64,000 nucleotides of DNA from Glaciecola nitratireducens FR1064 (GCF_000226565.1 NC_016041.1:1116001-1180000); one strand, 5' to 3'. Positions 18,824-28,447 are shown, numbered from the stretch's first letter. Notes: generated by a model from the sequence alone, not told the origin. Made by a program: numbers and translations.

Positions 18824-20401
18824 ATGTCTGCAAATATACATAGTCAGAAAATCCTTATCCTTGATTTTGGGTCTCAGTACACGCAATTGATCGCAAGACG
18901 TATTCGCGAAATTGGCGTTTATTGCGAACTTTGGGCATGGGATGTGACAGAGGATCAAATTCGCAACTTTGCACCCGACGGTATCATCTTATCGGGTGGC
19001 CCTGAGTCGGTAACTGAAATGGGCTCGCCCCGAGCACCGCAATATGTATTCAATGCTGGCGTACCTGTATTAGGCATATGCTATGGCATGCAAACAATGG
19101 CGCATCAGCTTGGTGGAACCGTGCAAGGTTCTGATATTCGTGAATTTGGCTATGCACAAGTGGAAGTGTTAACAGCGTCAACAATTTTTGATGGCATTGT
19201 GGACGAGACAAATCATAACGGTAACGCATTATTAGACGTTTGGATGAGCCATGGTGACAAAGTGATTAAAGTGCCAGACAGCTTTAGTACAATAGCGCAA
19301 ACGCCAAGTTGTCCGCATGCCGCGATGGTGAACGAAAAGAAACACTTTTACGGCGTACAGTTTCACCCAGAAGTAACACACACCAAGCAAGGTCTTGAAC
19401 TTTTAAAACGTTTCGCGTTCGATATTTGTAAGTTAGAAGCTTTATGGACACCCGCTAATATTATTGAAGATGCAATAGAACGCATAAAGGAAAAAGTCGG
19501 TGACGATGAAGTAATATTAGGCCTGTCGGGCGGTGTTGATTCTTCAGTCACAGCGATGCTGTTACATCGTGCCATTGGGAAAAACCTAACTTGCGTATTT
19601 GTTGACAATGGCCTTCTGCGATTACATGAAGGCGAACAAGTCATGGACATGTTTGGCGACAAGTTTGGACTCAACATTATCAAGGTAGATGCTGAAGAAC
19701 GTTTCTTAAGCGCACTTGCAGGCGTTGAAGAACCTGAAGCTAAACGCAAAGTGATTGGTGGTGAGTTTGTTAAAGTATTTGACGAAGAATCACATAAGTT
19801 AGCAAATGCTAAGTGGTTAGGACAGGGCACAATATATCCTGATGTAATTGAGTCAGCGGGCTCTGCAACCGGAAAAGCACACGTCATTAAATCGCATCAT
19901 AACGTCGGTGGACTGCCTGACGAGATGAACATGGGCTTGGTTGAACCTTTGCGCGAATTGTTTAAAGATGAGGTTCGCAAAATAGGTTTAGAGTTGGGCT
20001 TACCGTACGATATGTTATTTAGACATCCATTTCCTGGGCCAGGATTGGGCGTGCGGGTGCTTGGCGAAGTTAAAAAAGAGTATTGTGATTTGTTGCGCCG
20101 TGCTGATGCTATTTTTATTGAAGAACTGCATGCGGCCGATTTATATCAAAAAGTGAGTCAGGCCTTTACTGTCTTTTTACCTGTAAAATCGGTTGGCGTG
20201 ATGGGCGACATGCGCAAATACGATTGGGTCGTTTCACTTCGAGCCGTAGAAACTATCGATTTTATGACTGCGCATTGGGCTCACTTACCCTATGACTTCT
20301 TAGGTAAGGTTTCTAACCGGATCATCAATGAAATCGATGGCATTTCGAGAGTGGTATACGATATTTCAGGTAAGCCACCCGCTACAATTGAATGGGAATA
20401 A
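18824..20401 (+). CDS. guaA: GMP synthase (glutamine-hydrolysing)
   Basis: Converts XMP to GMP using glutamine and ATP. The N-terminal class I amidotransferase has Cys86 (GICYGMQ) and the His/Glu pair in [11 protein letters not shown]. The ATP-pyrophosphatase domain has the P-loop [13 protein letters not shown] near residue 230. The C-terminal dimerisation domain ends KPPATIEWE, the family's standard terminus. Length of 525 aa equals E. coli. It follows guaB in the usual order. Confidence 0.98.
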   Translation: MSANIHSQKILILDFGSQYTQLIARRIREIGVYCELWAWDVTEDQIRNFAPDGIILSGGPESVTEMGSPRAPQYVFNAGVPVLGICYGMQTMAHQLGGTVQGSDIREFGYAQVEVLTASTIFDGIVDETNHNGNALLDVWMSHGDKVIKVPDSFSTIAQTPSCPHAAMVNEKKHFYGVQFHPEVTHTKQGLELLKRFAFDICKLEALWTPANIIEDAIERIKEKVGDDEVILGLSGGVDSSVTAMLLHRAIGKNLTCVFVDNGLLRLHEGEQVMDMFGDKFGLNIIKVDAEERFLSALAGVEEPEAKRKVIGGEFVKVFDEESHKLANAKWLGQGTIYPDVIESAGSATGKAHVIKSHHNVGGLPDEMNMGLVEPLRELFKDEVRKIGLELGLPYDMLFRHPFPGPGLGVRVLGEVKKEYCDLLRRADAIFIEELHAADLYQKVSQAFTVFLPVKSVGVMGDMRKYDWVVSLRAVETIDFMTAHWAHLPYDFLGKVSNRIINEIDGISRVVYDISGKPPATIEWE

Positions 20402-20428
20402 TTAATTAATTTTTTACCCCATTGAGAA

Positions 20429-20482
20429 TTCTCCCGCGTTAGTTTAATGACAACACACAAATGTCATTTGAAACCGGGAGAA
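20429..20482. other. Nested inverted repeats downstream of guaA
   Basis: TTCTCCCG (20429-20436) pairs with CGGGAGAA (20475-20482), and inside it AATGACA (20446-20452) pairs with TGTCATT (20462-20468). The result is a long bipartite stem without a T run. It may be a weak transcription end or a structured RNA. Confidence 0.5.
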
Positions 20483-20613
20483 ATATTCAAATCGTGAAGT
20501 CTCCAGAGTATTTAAGGTCCTATAAATTGTAAGTTCTTGACTGTTCAATTAACGTAGATGGTCTATAAGAAGATGTATTTCAAATTATCTCTGGCAATAG
20601 GTCATTTATTCTT

Positions 20614-20805
20614 ATGGGAAAATCACAGCGAAGTCGCGAAGCAAAACAATGTGATAGCTGCGGTAAAATCGAAGCGGTGTTGTACAGGATCAGATTGAGT
20701 TCACAAGCCCCTTGGATATTCGCCTGCTCAGTTTGTCAAACAAAGGCGAAAACTCAAGCCGCATATCAATATGGCGGCACATGGAAACAAACAAAGCGAA
20801 ATTAG
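20614..20805 (+). CDS. Small zinc-ribbon-like protein of unknown function
   Basis: A 63-aa basic protein. Two CxxC pairs (CDSCGK at about 13-16 and CSVCQ at about 38-41) are spaced like a zinc ribbon, and the C-terminus is YGGTWKQTKRN. Similar short proteins with an MGKxQRSRxAxxC start and a GGTWK tail occur in other gammaproteobacteria, as far as I recall; the function is not known. The start lacks a strong ribosome-binding site (only AGG about 12 bases upstream). It converges with the trmH-type gene, with a palindromic repeat between them. Confidence 0.75.
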   Translation: MGKSQRSREAKQCDSCGKIEAVLYRIRLSSQAPWIFACSVCQTKAKTQAAYQYGGTWKQTKRN

Positions 20806-20842
20806 TAAGTGAATAACCCCCCGCGTTCAACCAGAAAAATAT

Positions 20843-20948
20843 CAAGGGGCCAGGTACCTTGAATCGCAAACAATTGCGGTTAAGACCAAAGTGCCAGGTT
20901 CATTGAAACTTCAAGAAACCTGGCCCCTTGTTTTTGGCCCCTTGTTTT
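20843..20948. repeat. Palindromic repeat, GGGGCCAGGT family, locus A
   Basis: The left arm CAAGGGGCCAGGTACCTTGAA is at 20843-20863 and its inverted partner at 20910-20930, matching at 19 of 21 positions. A third partial copy (CCAGGTTCATTGAA, 20894-20907) lies between. GGCCCCTTGTTTT is then tandemly duplicated at 20922-20948. The same motif recurs at 28395-28432. Its T-rich right edge may end the rightward transcript. Confidence 0.85.
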
Positions 20949-20951
20949 CGT

Positions 20952-21518
20952 TTATATGGCTAGGCCGTTATTGTTGTCTCGGCTTTTTTTTATCAGTTCA
21001 TCATTTGCGACATAGTCACTTTTTGCCATGCGGTCGTATAAGACAACGTTTGCAGTGGCCGCTAAATTCATGCTGTTGCGAGTGGGGATGTATACAACGT
21101 GATCGCATGCTGCAACGATGTCTTCAGGCACGGAAGCGTCTTCAGGACCGAATATGTAAAATGCATTTTCTGGGTGCACAAATTCCGGTAATGGTATGGC
21201 ACCCTCAACCAGCTCTATAACGACTTTGCTGGCATCTTTTGGCGCGATTGCTAATAAGTCATCGACCCCTATGGTAGGGATTATATGTCGCATTTGTCGT
21301 GTATCTGCATTGAAGTTTTTCGCATAGCCAAAGCGCTGACCTGTATAAAAAACAGCGCTAGCGCCATAGCAACCACAAGCGCGTAAAATTGAAGCAACAT
21401 TTGTTGCCGATTTAGGGTTGACCAAGCCAATACTGACTAAACCATGACCCGACCATCGCTTGAAGTCGGCTTGCGTTTCGTTTGAATTGACTAGATCAAT
21501 GGTATTCGCGTATTTCAT
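20952..21518 (-). CDS. TrmH (SpoU)-family RNA ribose methyltransferase
   Basis: A 188-aa SPOUT-class methyltransferase, expected to 2'-O-methylate a ribose in rRNA or tRNA. The three family motifs are visible: motif 1 NPKSATNVASILRACGCYGA (about 34-53), motif 2 YIFGPEDASVP (about 122-132) and motif 3 YIPTRNSMNLAATANVVLYD (about 146-165). It lacks the extra N-terminal domain of RlmB. The exact target cannot be assigned from the sequence. It is leftward, downstream of pldA with a 42-base gap. Confidence 0.88.
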   Translation of the reverse strand: MKYANTIDLVNSNETQADFKRWSGHGLVSIGLVNPKSATNVASILRACGCYGASAVFYTGQRFGYAKNFNADTRQMRHIIPTIGVDDLLAIAPKDASKVVIELVEGAIPLPEFVHPENAFYIFGPEDASVPEDIVAACDHVVYIPTRNSMNLAATANVVLYDRMAKSDYVANDELIKKSRDNNNGLAI

Positions 21519-21560
21519 AAGTATGCAAACTTTCTATTAAGTGCGTTGACAGTTTACCTA

Positions 21561-22550
21561 TCAGAACAATTTCAACTGAATACCAAGCCCAATACGCTGC
21601 TGGTGTCGATTGTAATCAATGAGTGAGTCACCGTAGCCGTTAAAGTACTGTAGAAGCCAGTCATATCTATCGTTAATAGGATAAGTAAGGTTGAATTCTA
21701 TGCTGCCACGATTCTCGCTTAACGACAGGTTATTTGTAATTTTGGTAAGTAAGTTAACTTTACCGAAGTTAAAACCATAACCAAGTTCGGCGTGCCCTAT
21801 AAAGTCAGTAATATCTGGATTGTCATCGCCTGTTGGATCTAGCTCAAAGGTTTTTTCATCTTCAGGTAATCGATACCACGCTTTTAAGTAATAAAAGGAG
21901 TCGATATCGCTGAAAATAGCAGTAGCGTAAAGGCGATTCCAACTTCTTGATTTTAAGCCACTTTGGCCATTAGATTGATGGTTCAAACCAAGATTGAATT
22001 GATTAAAGCGATAGCCAAGTATGTCCCAATCAGTTTGCCATTGATAAAACACTTCAGGTTCATAGTTGTTTTCACGAAACGGTTTTGAAGTTTCGCTGTT
22101 GTAAACCTGCCAAAAGCTGATTAATGTCATACCGAAGAAAACACCGCTGGCATCATCTTCCATCAAGTAGAGCGGCATGCTCACACTAATCTGATATTTG
22201 GCTTCAAATTTGTCGATGTTTTCATCTGTTAGGCCATCTACGCTGATTGCGTTGGGTGAACTCACATAAGTGAAAGGGAGTAGGTAATTTTGACGATATT
22301 GTGAAATGGAAAATGGATTAATATTTGATTCTTTTACACTTTTTACGCGTTTGTCTAATATTGAATTCGTCGTTTGATTGTTATCATTCGCTTCTTCAAC
22401 GACTTGCTTAACCGATTTCACTATCTCTAACTCTGACTCTGGGGGAGGCGTTTCTTGAGTGGGAGGGCTTGTCTCTTGAGCGTAGGCTGAGCTTATGAAA
22501 ATTAAGGTAAGAGCAGAAGCCCAAAACTTGGATATGTTGACTAATTTCAA
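21561..22550 (-). CDS. pldA: Outer-membrane phospholipase A1 (OMPLA)
   Basis: A beta-barrel phospholipase that clears mislocalised phospholipids from the outer leaflet of the outer membrane. The catalytic pair is H191 and S193 in NHQSNGQSG, the OMPLA signature. A signal peptide (about 1-24, ending SSAYA) is followed by a Pro/Glu-rich linker and a barrel ending in LKLF, a Phe terminus as usual for outer-membrane proteins. I place the start at a TTG (22550) because AGGA lies 5 bases upstream and it gives a clean signal peptide; the open frame continues to 22679 but that extension overlaps the MBL gene. Confidence 0.9.
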   Translation of the reverse strand: MKLVNISKFWASALTLIFISSAYAQETSPPTQETPPPESELEIVKSVKQVVEEANDNNQTTNSILDKRVKSVKESNINPFSISQYRQNYLLPFTYVSSPNAISVDGLTDENIDKFEAKYQISVSMPLYLMEDDASGVFFGMTLISFWQVYNSETSKPFRENNYEPEVFYQWQTDWDILGYRFNQFNLGLNHQSNGQSGLKSRSWNRLYATAIFSDIDSFYYLKAWYRLPEDEKTFELDPTGDDNPDITDFIGHAELGYGFNFGKVNLLTKITNNLSLSENRGSIEFNLTYPINDRYDWLLQYFNGYGDSLIDYNRHQQRIGLGIQLKLF

Positions 22551-22600
22551 ACCGGTTCCTTTACTCGGTATTATTTTCGCTGATAATACACGGAAACGAC

Positions 22601-23443
22601 TTATATTTCGATTATTTGACCTTCTCGAGCACCAAAACAAATTAAGTCCATCCCTCCTGCGTCGATAACATCGTTGCAATGAGCAATGATTTCGTCGATA
22701 TCATCGTCGGTGCGCTCAGGGTCATGACTGTACAGTGCAAGTTGTTTTACCTTGCAAGCCATAGCCAGTTTCACGGCTTCCTCAGCGACACTATGGCCCC
22801 AGCCCGATTTTCCTGGCATATCCGATACAAGGTATTGAGCGTCATGAATAAGAAGGTCGGCGCCCGTTGCAAATTCGACAAAATCTAAAAAGTCAGTTTG
22901 TTTTCGATAAGGAGGATAGAGTTCATTGTCAGTAATATAGGCAATTTTAGAACCGTTTTCCTTTATAGTGTAACAACTGCCTCCCCCGGGATGATTCATT
23001 TTGAGTCGGCTTACTAGCGCGTTATTGATATACCATTCATCATCTTCTTGCACGGGACGAGGTATCACTTTTATGATGGCTGCAAGATCGTTTTTATGAA
23101 CTGGGAAATAAGAGCCTGTCATCTGATCGAGTACGGCCTCAGGCTGTTTCAAGTCCGTTAAGCCCGGTGTAATCAAGATCTCGCGATTAGGTTGGTAAAT
23201 TGGAATGAAAAAGGGAAAACCTTGAATGTGATCCCAATGGTTATGGCTTAGCAAAATGTGTACAGGTGTTTTTTTACTCGCTAGCTTTTTACCGAGTTCG
23301 CGTATACCAGTGCCGGCATCCAATACAATATCGCTGCCGTCGGCCAACTCCACATGCACGCATGCAGTGTTGCCACCGTAGCGTATAAACTCTGCGCCCG
23401 GTGCTGGTGTGGAACCGCGAACTCCACAAAAAGTGATTTTCAT
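22601..23443 (-). CDS. MBL-fold metal-dependent hydrolase
   Basis: A 280-aa metallo-beta-lactamase-fold hydrolase. The metal-binding motif is H67-N-H69-W-D71-H72; further ligands are likely in KMNHPGGG, HDAQY and the final SHDPE region. The N-terminus KITFCGVRGSTPAPG is characteristic of a subgroup close to RNase Z/phosphodiesterase-like hydrolases. The substrate is unknown. It begins 7 bases after the proS stop and ends 50 bases before pldA, so proS-MBL-pldA may be one transcript. Confidence 0.88.
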   Translation of the reverse strand: MKITFCGVRGSTPAPGAEFIRYGGNTACVHVELADGSDIVLDAGTGIRELGKKLASKKTPVHILLSHNHWDHIQGFPFFIPIYQPNREILITPGLTDLKQPEAVLDQMTGSYFPVHKNDLAAIIKVIPRPVQEDDEWYINNALVSRLKMNHPGGGSCYTIKENGSKIAYITDNELYPPYRKQTDFLDFVEFATGADLLIHDAQYLVSDMPGKSGWGHSVAEEAVKLAMACKVKQLALYSHDPERTDDDIDEIIAHCNDVIDAGGMDLICFGAREGQIIEI

Positions 23444-23450
23444 ATATGCT

Positions 23451-25160
23451 TTAGCCTAAATTTTTTATGTACTCAAGCAGGTTATCGACCTCTAACAAAG
23501 TTTTTTCACCTGATTTTCTATTTTTTATTTCAAGCTGCTGATTATCAAGATTCCGCTCGCCAATTACAACGCTGTAAGGTATGCCAATTAATTCCATATC
23601 ATTAAACATGACACCTGGACGTTCTTTTCTATCATCAAATAACACTTCGATACCAGCGTCACATAAGTCTTTGTAGAGCTTTTCAGCAACTTCTTGGATG
23701 CGAGGAGATTTGTGCATATTCATCGGAATAATAACGACTTTGAACGGCGCGATACTTTCAGGCCAAATAATGCCGTATTTATCGTTGTTTTGCTCAATGG
23801 CTGCCGCGACAATGCGTGTAACACCGATACCATAACAACCCATCTGTAGGACGTCATGTTTACCTGATTCAGTTAACACGCCACAATTCATTGCTTTTGA
23901 ATATTTATCACCAAGTTGGAAAATGTGGCCAACCTCGATACCTTTGGCAATCGCTAGTATTCCCTCTCCATCGGGCGAAGGGTCGCCGGCGACTACGTTA
24001 CGTATATCAGCCACTGTGTATGTTTTCACATCTCGTTGCCAGTTGGCTCCGGTAAAGTGTTGTGCTTCTTTATTAGCACCGCAAACGAAATCAGACGCTG
24101 TTTCTGCACTGCGGTCAACGATAATTGGAAGATCAAGCTCAACAGGCCCTAAAGAGCCAAAACCACAGTTAAGTTTAGCTTTTACCGCCGCTTCGTCGGC
24201 CATTTGCAGTGGCGAGGCAACGAGTGCTAACTTTTCCGCTTTAATGCTGTTTAAACTGTGATCACCACGCAATATTAGGGCAACAAACTCATGTCCTGAA
24301 TCTTCGTCAGCTTTTACGATCAACGTTTTGACCGTTTGTTTTACGTCGCAGCCAAGCAATGCTGATACCTTCGCAATTGTTTTCGCATCAGGGGTATCGA
24401 CAAGCTGAAGCTCGGCAGCACCCTCTGTCGCTTCTCCTAAGGCAACTGCTTCGGCTAGCTCTACATTCGCTGCATAGTCAGATGTATCACTGTAAGCAAT
24501 ATCATCCTCACCCGAGTCGGCTAATACATGAAACTCATGAGAAACTGCGCCACCGATTGAACCCGAGTCCGCAATAACAGGACGATACAATAAACCAATT
24601 CTTTCAAATATATTGCAGTAAGCTTGATGCATTATTTGATAAGTCTGATCTAGACTTTCTGCGTCGATATGAAACGAATACGCATCTTTCATAATGAACT
24701 CTCGGCTGCGCATAATGCCAAACCTAGGACGCACTTCGTCACGAAATTTGGTTTGAATCTGATACAAATTTAGCGGTAGCTGCTTATAGCTGCTAACTTC
24801 ATTCTTAACAAGGTTGGTGACAACTTCTTCATGCGTTGGACCAAGCACGAAATCTCGATTGTGACGATCCTTTATGCGCAATAACTCTGGTCCATAGTCG
24901 TCCCAACGACCAGACTCTTCCCATAAGTCACCGGGTTGAACAACGGGCATCGATATTTCGATTGCGCCAGCTTTGTTCATCTCATCTCTCACTATGGCAG
25001 CTACTTTATTAACGACTCTTAAGCCAGTAGGGAGCCAATTATATAAACCAGAGGCAAGTTTGCGAACCATACCGGCGCGAAGCATAAGTTGATGGCTAAT
25101 AACTTCAGCTTCAGCTGGTGTTTCTTTCTGAGTAGCAAGTAAATATTGAGAGGTACGCAT
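23451..25160 (-). CDS. proS: Prolyl-tRNA synthetase
   Basis: Class II synthetase that charges tRNA-Pro. Motif 2 is seen in [27 protein letters not shown]. The YbaK-like cis-editing insert for mischarged Ala-tRNA-Pro spans about residues 225-400 ([31 protein letters not shown]). The C-terminal anticodon-binding domain ends the protein. The length of 569 aa is that of the bacterial-type enzyme with insert (E. coli 572). Confidence 0.97.
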   Translation of the reverse strand: MRTSQYLLATQKETPAEAEVISHQLMLRAGMVRKLASGLYNWLPTGLRVVNKVAAIVRDEMNKAGAIEISMPVVQPGDLWEESGRWDDYGPELLRIKDRHNRDFVLGPTHEEVVTNLVKNEVSSYKQLPLNLYQIQTKFRDEVRPRFGIMRSREFIMKDAYSFHIDAESLDQTYQIMHQAYCNIFERIGLLYRPVIADSGSIGGAVSHEFHVLADSGEDDIAYSDTSDYAANVELAEAVALGEATEGAAELQLVDTPDAKTIAKVSALLGCDVKQTVKTLIVKADEDSGHEFVALILRGDHSLNSIKAEKLALVASPLQMADEAAVKAKLNCGFGSLGPVELDLPIIVDRSAETASDFVCGANKEAQHFTGANWQRDVKTYTVADIRNVVAGDPSPDGEGILAIAKGIEVGHIFQLGDKYSKAMNCGVLTESGKHDVLQMGCYGIGVTRIVAAAIEQNNDKYGIIWPESIAPFKVVIIPMNMHKSPRIQEVAEKLYKDLCDAGIEVLFDDRKERPGVMFNDMELIGIPYSVVIGERNLDNQQLEIKNRKSGEKTLLEVDNLLEYIKNLG

Positions 25161-25334
25161 GGTGTTTAGGTAACCTTGAAGTTTTTCTAACGATGTCAGA
25201 GACTAAAATAAATTTAATCGAGAAGTTTAACAGCGCGCAGAGTGGCAACAAAGCATAAAATGAAGAAACTCTTTATTTATTTTTTTATTACACTTTCACC
25301 GATTCCTTAACTCTTGAACGATTCCGCCGCTTGC

Positions 25335-26072
25335 TTAGTATTTAGCTTCAATATCAATAACGTAGTTTATTGCCTCACGTACCTGCCATTTGATATCGTA
25401 ACTGTACAATAGGACTGAATATGTTTTTTCATCTTCCGTTACTGATTTGTATGCTGGGCGAGGATCTTGCTCTAAAATATTCTGCAATAGCACTTCAAAG
25501 TCAGGGTGCTTGTGCAGCAGCTTATTAAGCTTTACACGGGCAAGATCAGAGTAGTCGACCTGCAGAATCGTGTCGGGAGCAAATTCAGCAAATCCGCAAG
25601 AGGCATCGCTTATACTGTCCGCGTACCGTATATAAGGTTTAATATCGATAATAGGTGTTTTATCTAGTAAATCGACGCCTGCCACTACGAGCTCATTTTT
25701 GCTATTGAGCCCTAGATTTTTCACGACGGAAAGGCCGATAGGATTTGGTCGAAACGTGCTTCTGCTGGCGAATACGCCCACCTTTTCGTTGCCGCCTAGG
25801 CGAGGAGGGCGAACCGTATCTTTCCATCCCCCCTGTAGATTTTCATGAAATATAAAGCTTATCCATAGATGTGAAAAGTCATCGAGTCCGCGGCATGCAT
25901 TTACTGGATTGATATCGGATGAAAATATAATAAGACCCGTTGCCTTGCTAATTGACTGTGATTGCCGTGGAATACCAAATTTCTGTTTAAAAGGTGTAGA
26001 GATAATACCGATTGAACGAAACTCAAAACTAGCTGCATTTGTACTACCTGCATTACTATTTCGTTTGGTCAT
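25335..26072 (-). CDS. trmO: tRNA (adenine37-N6)-methyltransferase TrmO (TsaA family)
   Basis: TrmO methylates t6A37 to m6t6A37 in tRNA-Thr(GGU) in E. coli. The family block FHENLQGGWKDTVRPPRLGGNEKVGVFASRSTFRPNPIG is clear and includes the SAM-binding region. Length is 245 aa from the ATG at 26072; a TTG at 26081 is possible but less likely. It overlaps the end of the DUF1415 gene by 17 bases, so the genes are probably coupled. Confidence 0.9.
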   Translation of the reverse strand: MTKRNSNAGSTNAASFEFRSIGIISTPFKQKFGIPRQSQSISKATGLIIFSSDINPVNACRGLDDFSHLWISFIFHENLQGGWKDTVRPPRLGGNEKVGVFASRSTFRPNPIGLSVVKNLGLNSKNELVVAGVDLLDKTPIIDIKPYIRYADSISDASCGFAEFAPDTILQVDYSDLARVKLNKLLHKHPDFEVLLQNILEQDPRPAYKSVTEDEKTYSVLLYSYDIKWQVREAINYVIDIEAKY

Positions 26073-26604
26073 GTGAGCCAAGCAATTGCTGAAAAAACGC
26101 TTTTCCTAATTTCTCTGCATGTTTAATGTTACGCACGGGAATATTTTCAGGATTCGGAAACGTCTCGAGCGCTAATTCTAAGCTTTCTTCACGAATGATA
26201 TGTAACATCGGAAAAGGTGAACGATTGGTATAGTGGCTGGTGGCATCGGCCGGTGCGTCAGCAAACATATAGTCTGGATGAAAGGTGGCTAGCTGAAAAA
26301 CACCTTCGTATTGTTCTTGTTTTAATAGCCTATTAGCAAGGTCAACTAAATCTAAGTAATCGAAGAAATCTTTGACACCATTAGTGATAATGAGTAGCGT
26401 CGTTTCAATGTTGCTTTGGTTTTCTAATAACTGCATTTCATCTAGCAATGCTTGCAAAATCAGCCCGTTATCTGTTTCTTCAGTTGCAACGGCGCGGATG
26501 CGGTGACTGTCTCGCTCTTTGCGTGCGAAGGGGCAGAAATTTTCACCGATAATGACTTTATCAACCCAATGTAGTGTCTGTTCAACCGCTGTTTGAGTTG
26601 TCAT
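26056..26604 (-). CDS. DUF1415 family protein
   Basis: A 182-aa protein of the uncharacterised DUF1415 family. The conserved N-terminal segment is WVDKVIIGENFCPFARKERDSHRIRAV, with a Cys and basic residues suggestive of a binding site, and later FHPDYMFADAP and SPFPMLHIIRE. The function is unknown. I place the start at the ATG 26604 because AAGGA lies 8 bases upstream inside the end of folD. It overlaps trmO, giving a folD-DUF1415-trmO unit. Confidence 0.88.
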   Translation of the reverse strand: MTTQTAVEQTLHWVDKVIIGENFCPFARKERDSHRIRAVATEETDNGLILQALLDEMQLLENQSNIETTLLIITNGVKDFFDYLDLVDLANRLLKQEQYEGVFQLATFHPDYMFADAPADATSHYTNRSPFPMLHIIREESLELALETFPNPENIPVRNIKHAEKLGKAFFQQLLGSHDQTK

Positions 26605-26605
26605 G

Positions 26606-27493
26606 CTACTGTTCCTTCGAAGCCGCTTGTTTAGCGTTATGGCTGTGAAATTTGACATAGGCCTCGAGCGTATTTTCGATCAGACTGGCAACTGTCATTG
26701 GTCCGACGCCGCCGGGTACGGGAGTAATCCAGTCAGCGCGTTCTCTCGCTATCTCAAAATCAACATCACCGGTCAGCTTACCGTTCTCCAAGCGATTGAT
26801 ACCCACATCAATCACGATAGCACCTTCTTTTATCCATTCTCCAGGAATGAAGTGAGGCTTACCAACAGCAACTACCAGCAAATCGGCGCGCATCACATGC
26901 TCTTTCAACTGTTTCGTAAATTTATGGCACGTTGTGACAGTGCACCCGGCTAACAATAGTTCTAAACCCATAGGCCGCCCCACAATATTCGAAGCACCCA
27001 CGATGACAGCATCTAATCCTTTGACAGGGCGCTTGGTAGCTTCAATCATGGTCATAATGCCTTTCGGCGTGCATGGGCGCAGGGCAGGCATACGCTGTGC
27101 CAATCGTCCAATGTTGTAAGGATGAAAACCGTCGACGTCTTTATGCGGATGTATTCGCTCTAGCACTTTTTCCGCATTTAAACCTGCTGGCAAGGGTAAT
27201 TGCACTAATATGCCATCTATAGTGCCATCAAGATTTAACTCGTCTACTAATGCGAGCAGTTTTTCTTCCGAGGTATCGGATGGAAGATTGAATGATTTGG
27301 AAACAAAGCCGACTTCTTCACACGCTTTCGTTTTGTTGCTCACATAAACTTTAGATGCTTCATTGCTACCTACTAAAACGACGGCTAGTCCGGGCATCCT
27401 TCTGTTTGCTTCCTTAAGCGTATCCACGTAAGCATGTACGTTGTCTCTAACATGTTTGGCAATTTTTTTACCGTCTATTAAATGAGCAGTCAT
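26606..27493 (-). CDS. folD: Bifunctional methylenetetrahydrofolate dehydrogenase/cyclohydrolase
   Basis: FolD interconverts 5,10-methylene-, 5,10-methenyl- and 10-formyl-tetrahydrofolate, supplying one-carbon units for purines and fMet. Visible conserved segments are [14 protein letters not shown] (with the catalytic-type Lys), [17 protein letters not shown], the NADP site [18 protein letters not shown] and [13 protein letters not shown]. Length is 295 aa, slightly longer than E. coli (288). It is the first gene of a leftward unit and divergent from the tRNA operon. Confidence 0.97.
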   Translation of the reverse strand: MTAHLIDGKKIAKHVRDNVHAYVDTLKEANRRMPGLAVVLVGSNEASKVYVSNKTKACEEVGFVSKSFNLPSDTSEEKLLALVDELNLDGTIDGILVQLPLPAGLNAEKVLERIHPHKDVDGFHPYNIGRLAQRMPALRPCTPKGIMTMIEATKRPVKGLDAVIVGASNIVGRPMGLELLLAGCTVTTCHKFTKQLKEHVMRADLLVVAVGKPHFIPGEWIKEGAIVIDVGINRLENGKLTGDVDFEIARERADWITPVPGGVGPMTVASLIENTLEAYVKFHSHNAKQAASKEQ

Positions 27494-27626
27494 CGAGTAT
27501 TCTTTTGTCGCAATAATTTAGTGGGTGTAGTGTAATAAAATCAGTCATTAAAATACACTCTTATACAAACAACTTGTTTGCTTTTTAAGCAACTGAAAAA
27601 AAACTTAAATTCATTGTAAAAAGTGT

Positions 27627-27655
27627 TTGACGATACTAGGGCAAGTCGGTAATAT
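27627..27655 (+). promoter_or_regulatory. Strong promoter of the tRNA operon
   Basis: TTGACG (27627-27632) and TAATAT (27650-27655) are spaced 17 bp and followed at once by a GC-rich discriminator (GCGCCCCCCG), the pattern associated with stringent control of stable RNA genes. Confidence 0.85.
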
Positions 27656-27693
27656 GCGCCCCCCGTAGAGGTAGTGTTCTACCAATACGGTTT

Positions 27694-27770
27694 CGGTGAG
27701 TGGCGCAGCTTGGTAGCGCACCTGGTTTGGGTCCAGGGGGTCGTAGGTTCGAATCCTATCTCACCGACCA
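27694..27770 (+). tRNA. tRNA-Pro (anticodon TGG), first copy
   Basis: A 77-nt cloverleaf with acceptor CGGTGAG/CTCACCG, anticodon loop TTTGGGT giving TGG, T-arm GTTCGAATC and an encoded CCA end. It is identical to the copy at 28193-28269. Confidence 0.96.
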
Positions 27771-27789
27771 TTTGCTTTTGATTCGACGA

Positions 27790-27866
27790 GCGTCCGTAGC
27801 TCAGCTGGATAGAGCACCCGCCTTCTAAGCGGGTGGTCGCAGGTTCGAATCCTGCCGGACGCGCCA
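27790..27866 (+). tRNA. tRNA-Arg (anticodon TCT)
   Basis: A 77-nt cloverleaf with acceptor GCGTCCG/CGGACGC, anticodon loop CTTCTAA giving TCT, and an encoded CCA. It reads AGA codons. Confidence 0.96.
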
Positions 27867-27918
27867 TGCGAATCTAGCAGGTAAAGTAAGTTGTAAAATG
27901 TTGTAAAGTGAAACAGTG

Positions 27919-27994
27919 GTGGGCGTAGCTCAGTTGGTAGAGCTCTGGATTGTGATTCCAGCGGTCGTGGGTTCAAACCCCATCGTCCACCCCA
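27919..27994 (+). tRNA. tRNA-His (anticodon GTG)
   Basis: Acceptor GTGGGCG/CGTCCAC with one G-U pair, anticodon loop TTGTGAT giving GTG, discriminator C73 and encoded CCA. A G at 27918 can supply the extra G-1 that marks tRNA-His. This is the only tRNA-His in the window. Confidence 0.95.
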
Positions 27995-28071
27995 CTTTTT
28001 TTGCTAAGTTCGACGTTGATTGGTCAACGCGCAATGTCGAACAAATAGCACCTTTGACAAGGAATAGTTTC

Positions 28072-28156
28072 GCGGGAGTGGTGGAATTGGTAGACACGCT
28101 GGATTTAGGTTCCAGTGCTTCACGGCGTGAGAGTTCAAGTCTCTCCTTCCGCACCA
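28072..28156 (+). tRNA. tRNA-Leu (anticodon TAG)
   Basis: An 85-nt class II tRNA with acceptor GCGGGAG/CTTCCGC, anticodon loop TTTAGGT giving TAG, a long variable arm (TGCTTCACGGCGT) and an encoded CCA. Confidence 0.95.
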
Positions 28157-28192
28157 TCTTATGTGTAGCCACACATAAAAAAAGCAAAATGT

Positions 28193-28269
28193 CGGTGAGT
28201 GGCGCAGCTTGGTAGCGCACCTGGTTTGGGTCCAGGGGGTCGTAGGTTCGAATCCTATCTCACCGACCA
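28193..28269 (+). tRNA. tRNA-Pro (anticodon TGG), second copy
   Basis: Identical over all 77 nt to the tRNA-Pro at 27694-27770. The Arg-His-Leu-Pro order matches the E. coli argX-hisR-leuT-proM operon, so this copy is the likely positional counterpart of proM and the first copy the extra one. Confidence 0.96.
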
Positions 28270-28394
28270 TCTTTGTGAAAAAAAATCTTCAGCTCATGAA
28301 CCAACAAAAAATAACGAACTAGCCAAACTGTGTCCCAGTTTCTGGCGGTCGCGTTCAAAAATCTAAAAATCTCAACGAGTCAATTTACACAACG

Positions 28395-28432
28395 AGGGGC
28401 CAGGTTCCTTGAAATCAAAGAACCTGGCCCCT
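28395..28432. repeat. Palindromic repeat, GGGGCCAGGT family, locus B
   Basis: A perfect 13-bp stem, AGGGGCCAGGTTC with GAACCTGGCCCCT, around a 12-base loop that itself can pair (TTGA/TCAA). It is followed by TGTTTC. This is the same element as at 20843-20930. It lies after the tRNA operon and could also end its transcript. Confidence 0.88.
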
Positions 28433-28447
28433 TGTTTCACAAAATTC

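Noticed and set aside
19363-19887. 174-codon leftward frame opposite guaA
   Set aside because: Antisense shadow with Ser/Pro/Thr-rich composition and no start signal.
28160-28177. Small hairpin TATGTGT/ACACATA after tRNA-Leu as a terminator
   Set aside because: It is followed by A, not T, residues, and another tRNA of the same operon comes directly after it.
27679-28270. Several open frames of 62-99 codons on both strands (GFEPTT-type peptides)
   Set aside because: They are translations of the tRNA genes, a well-known annotation artefact; the tRNAs explain the sequence fully.
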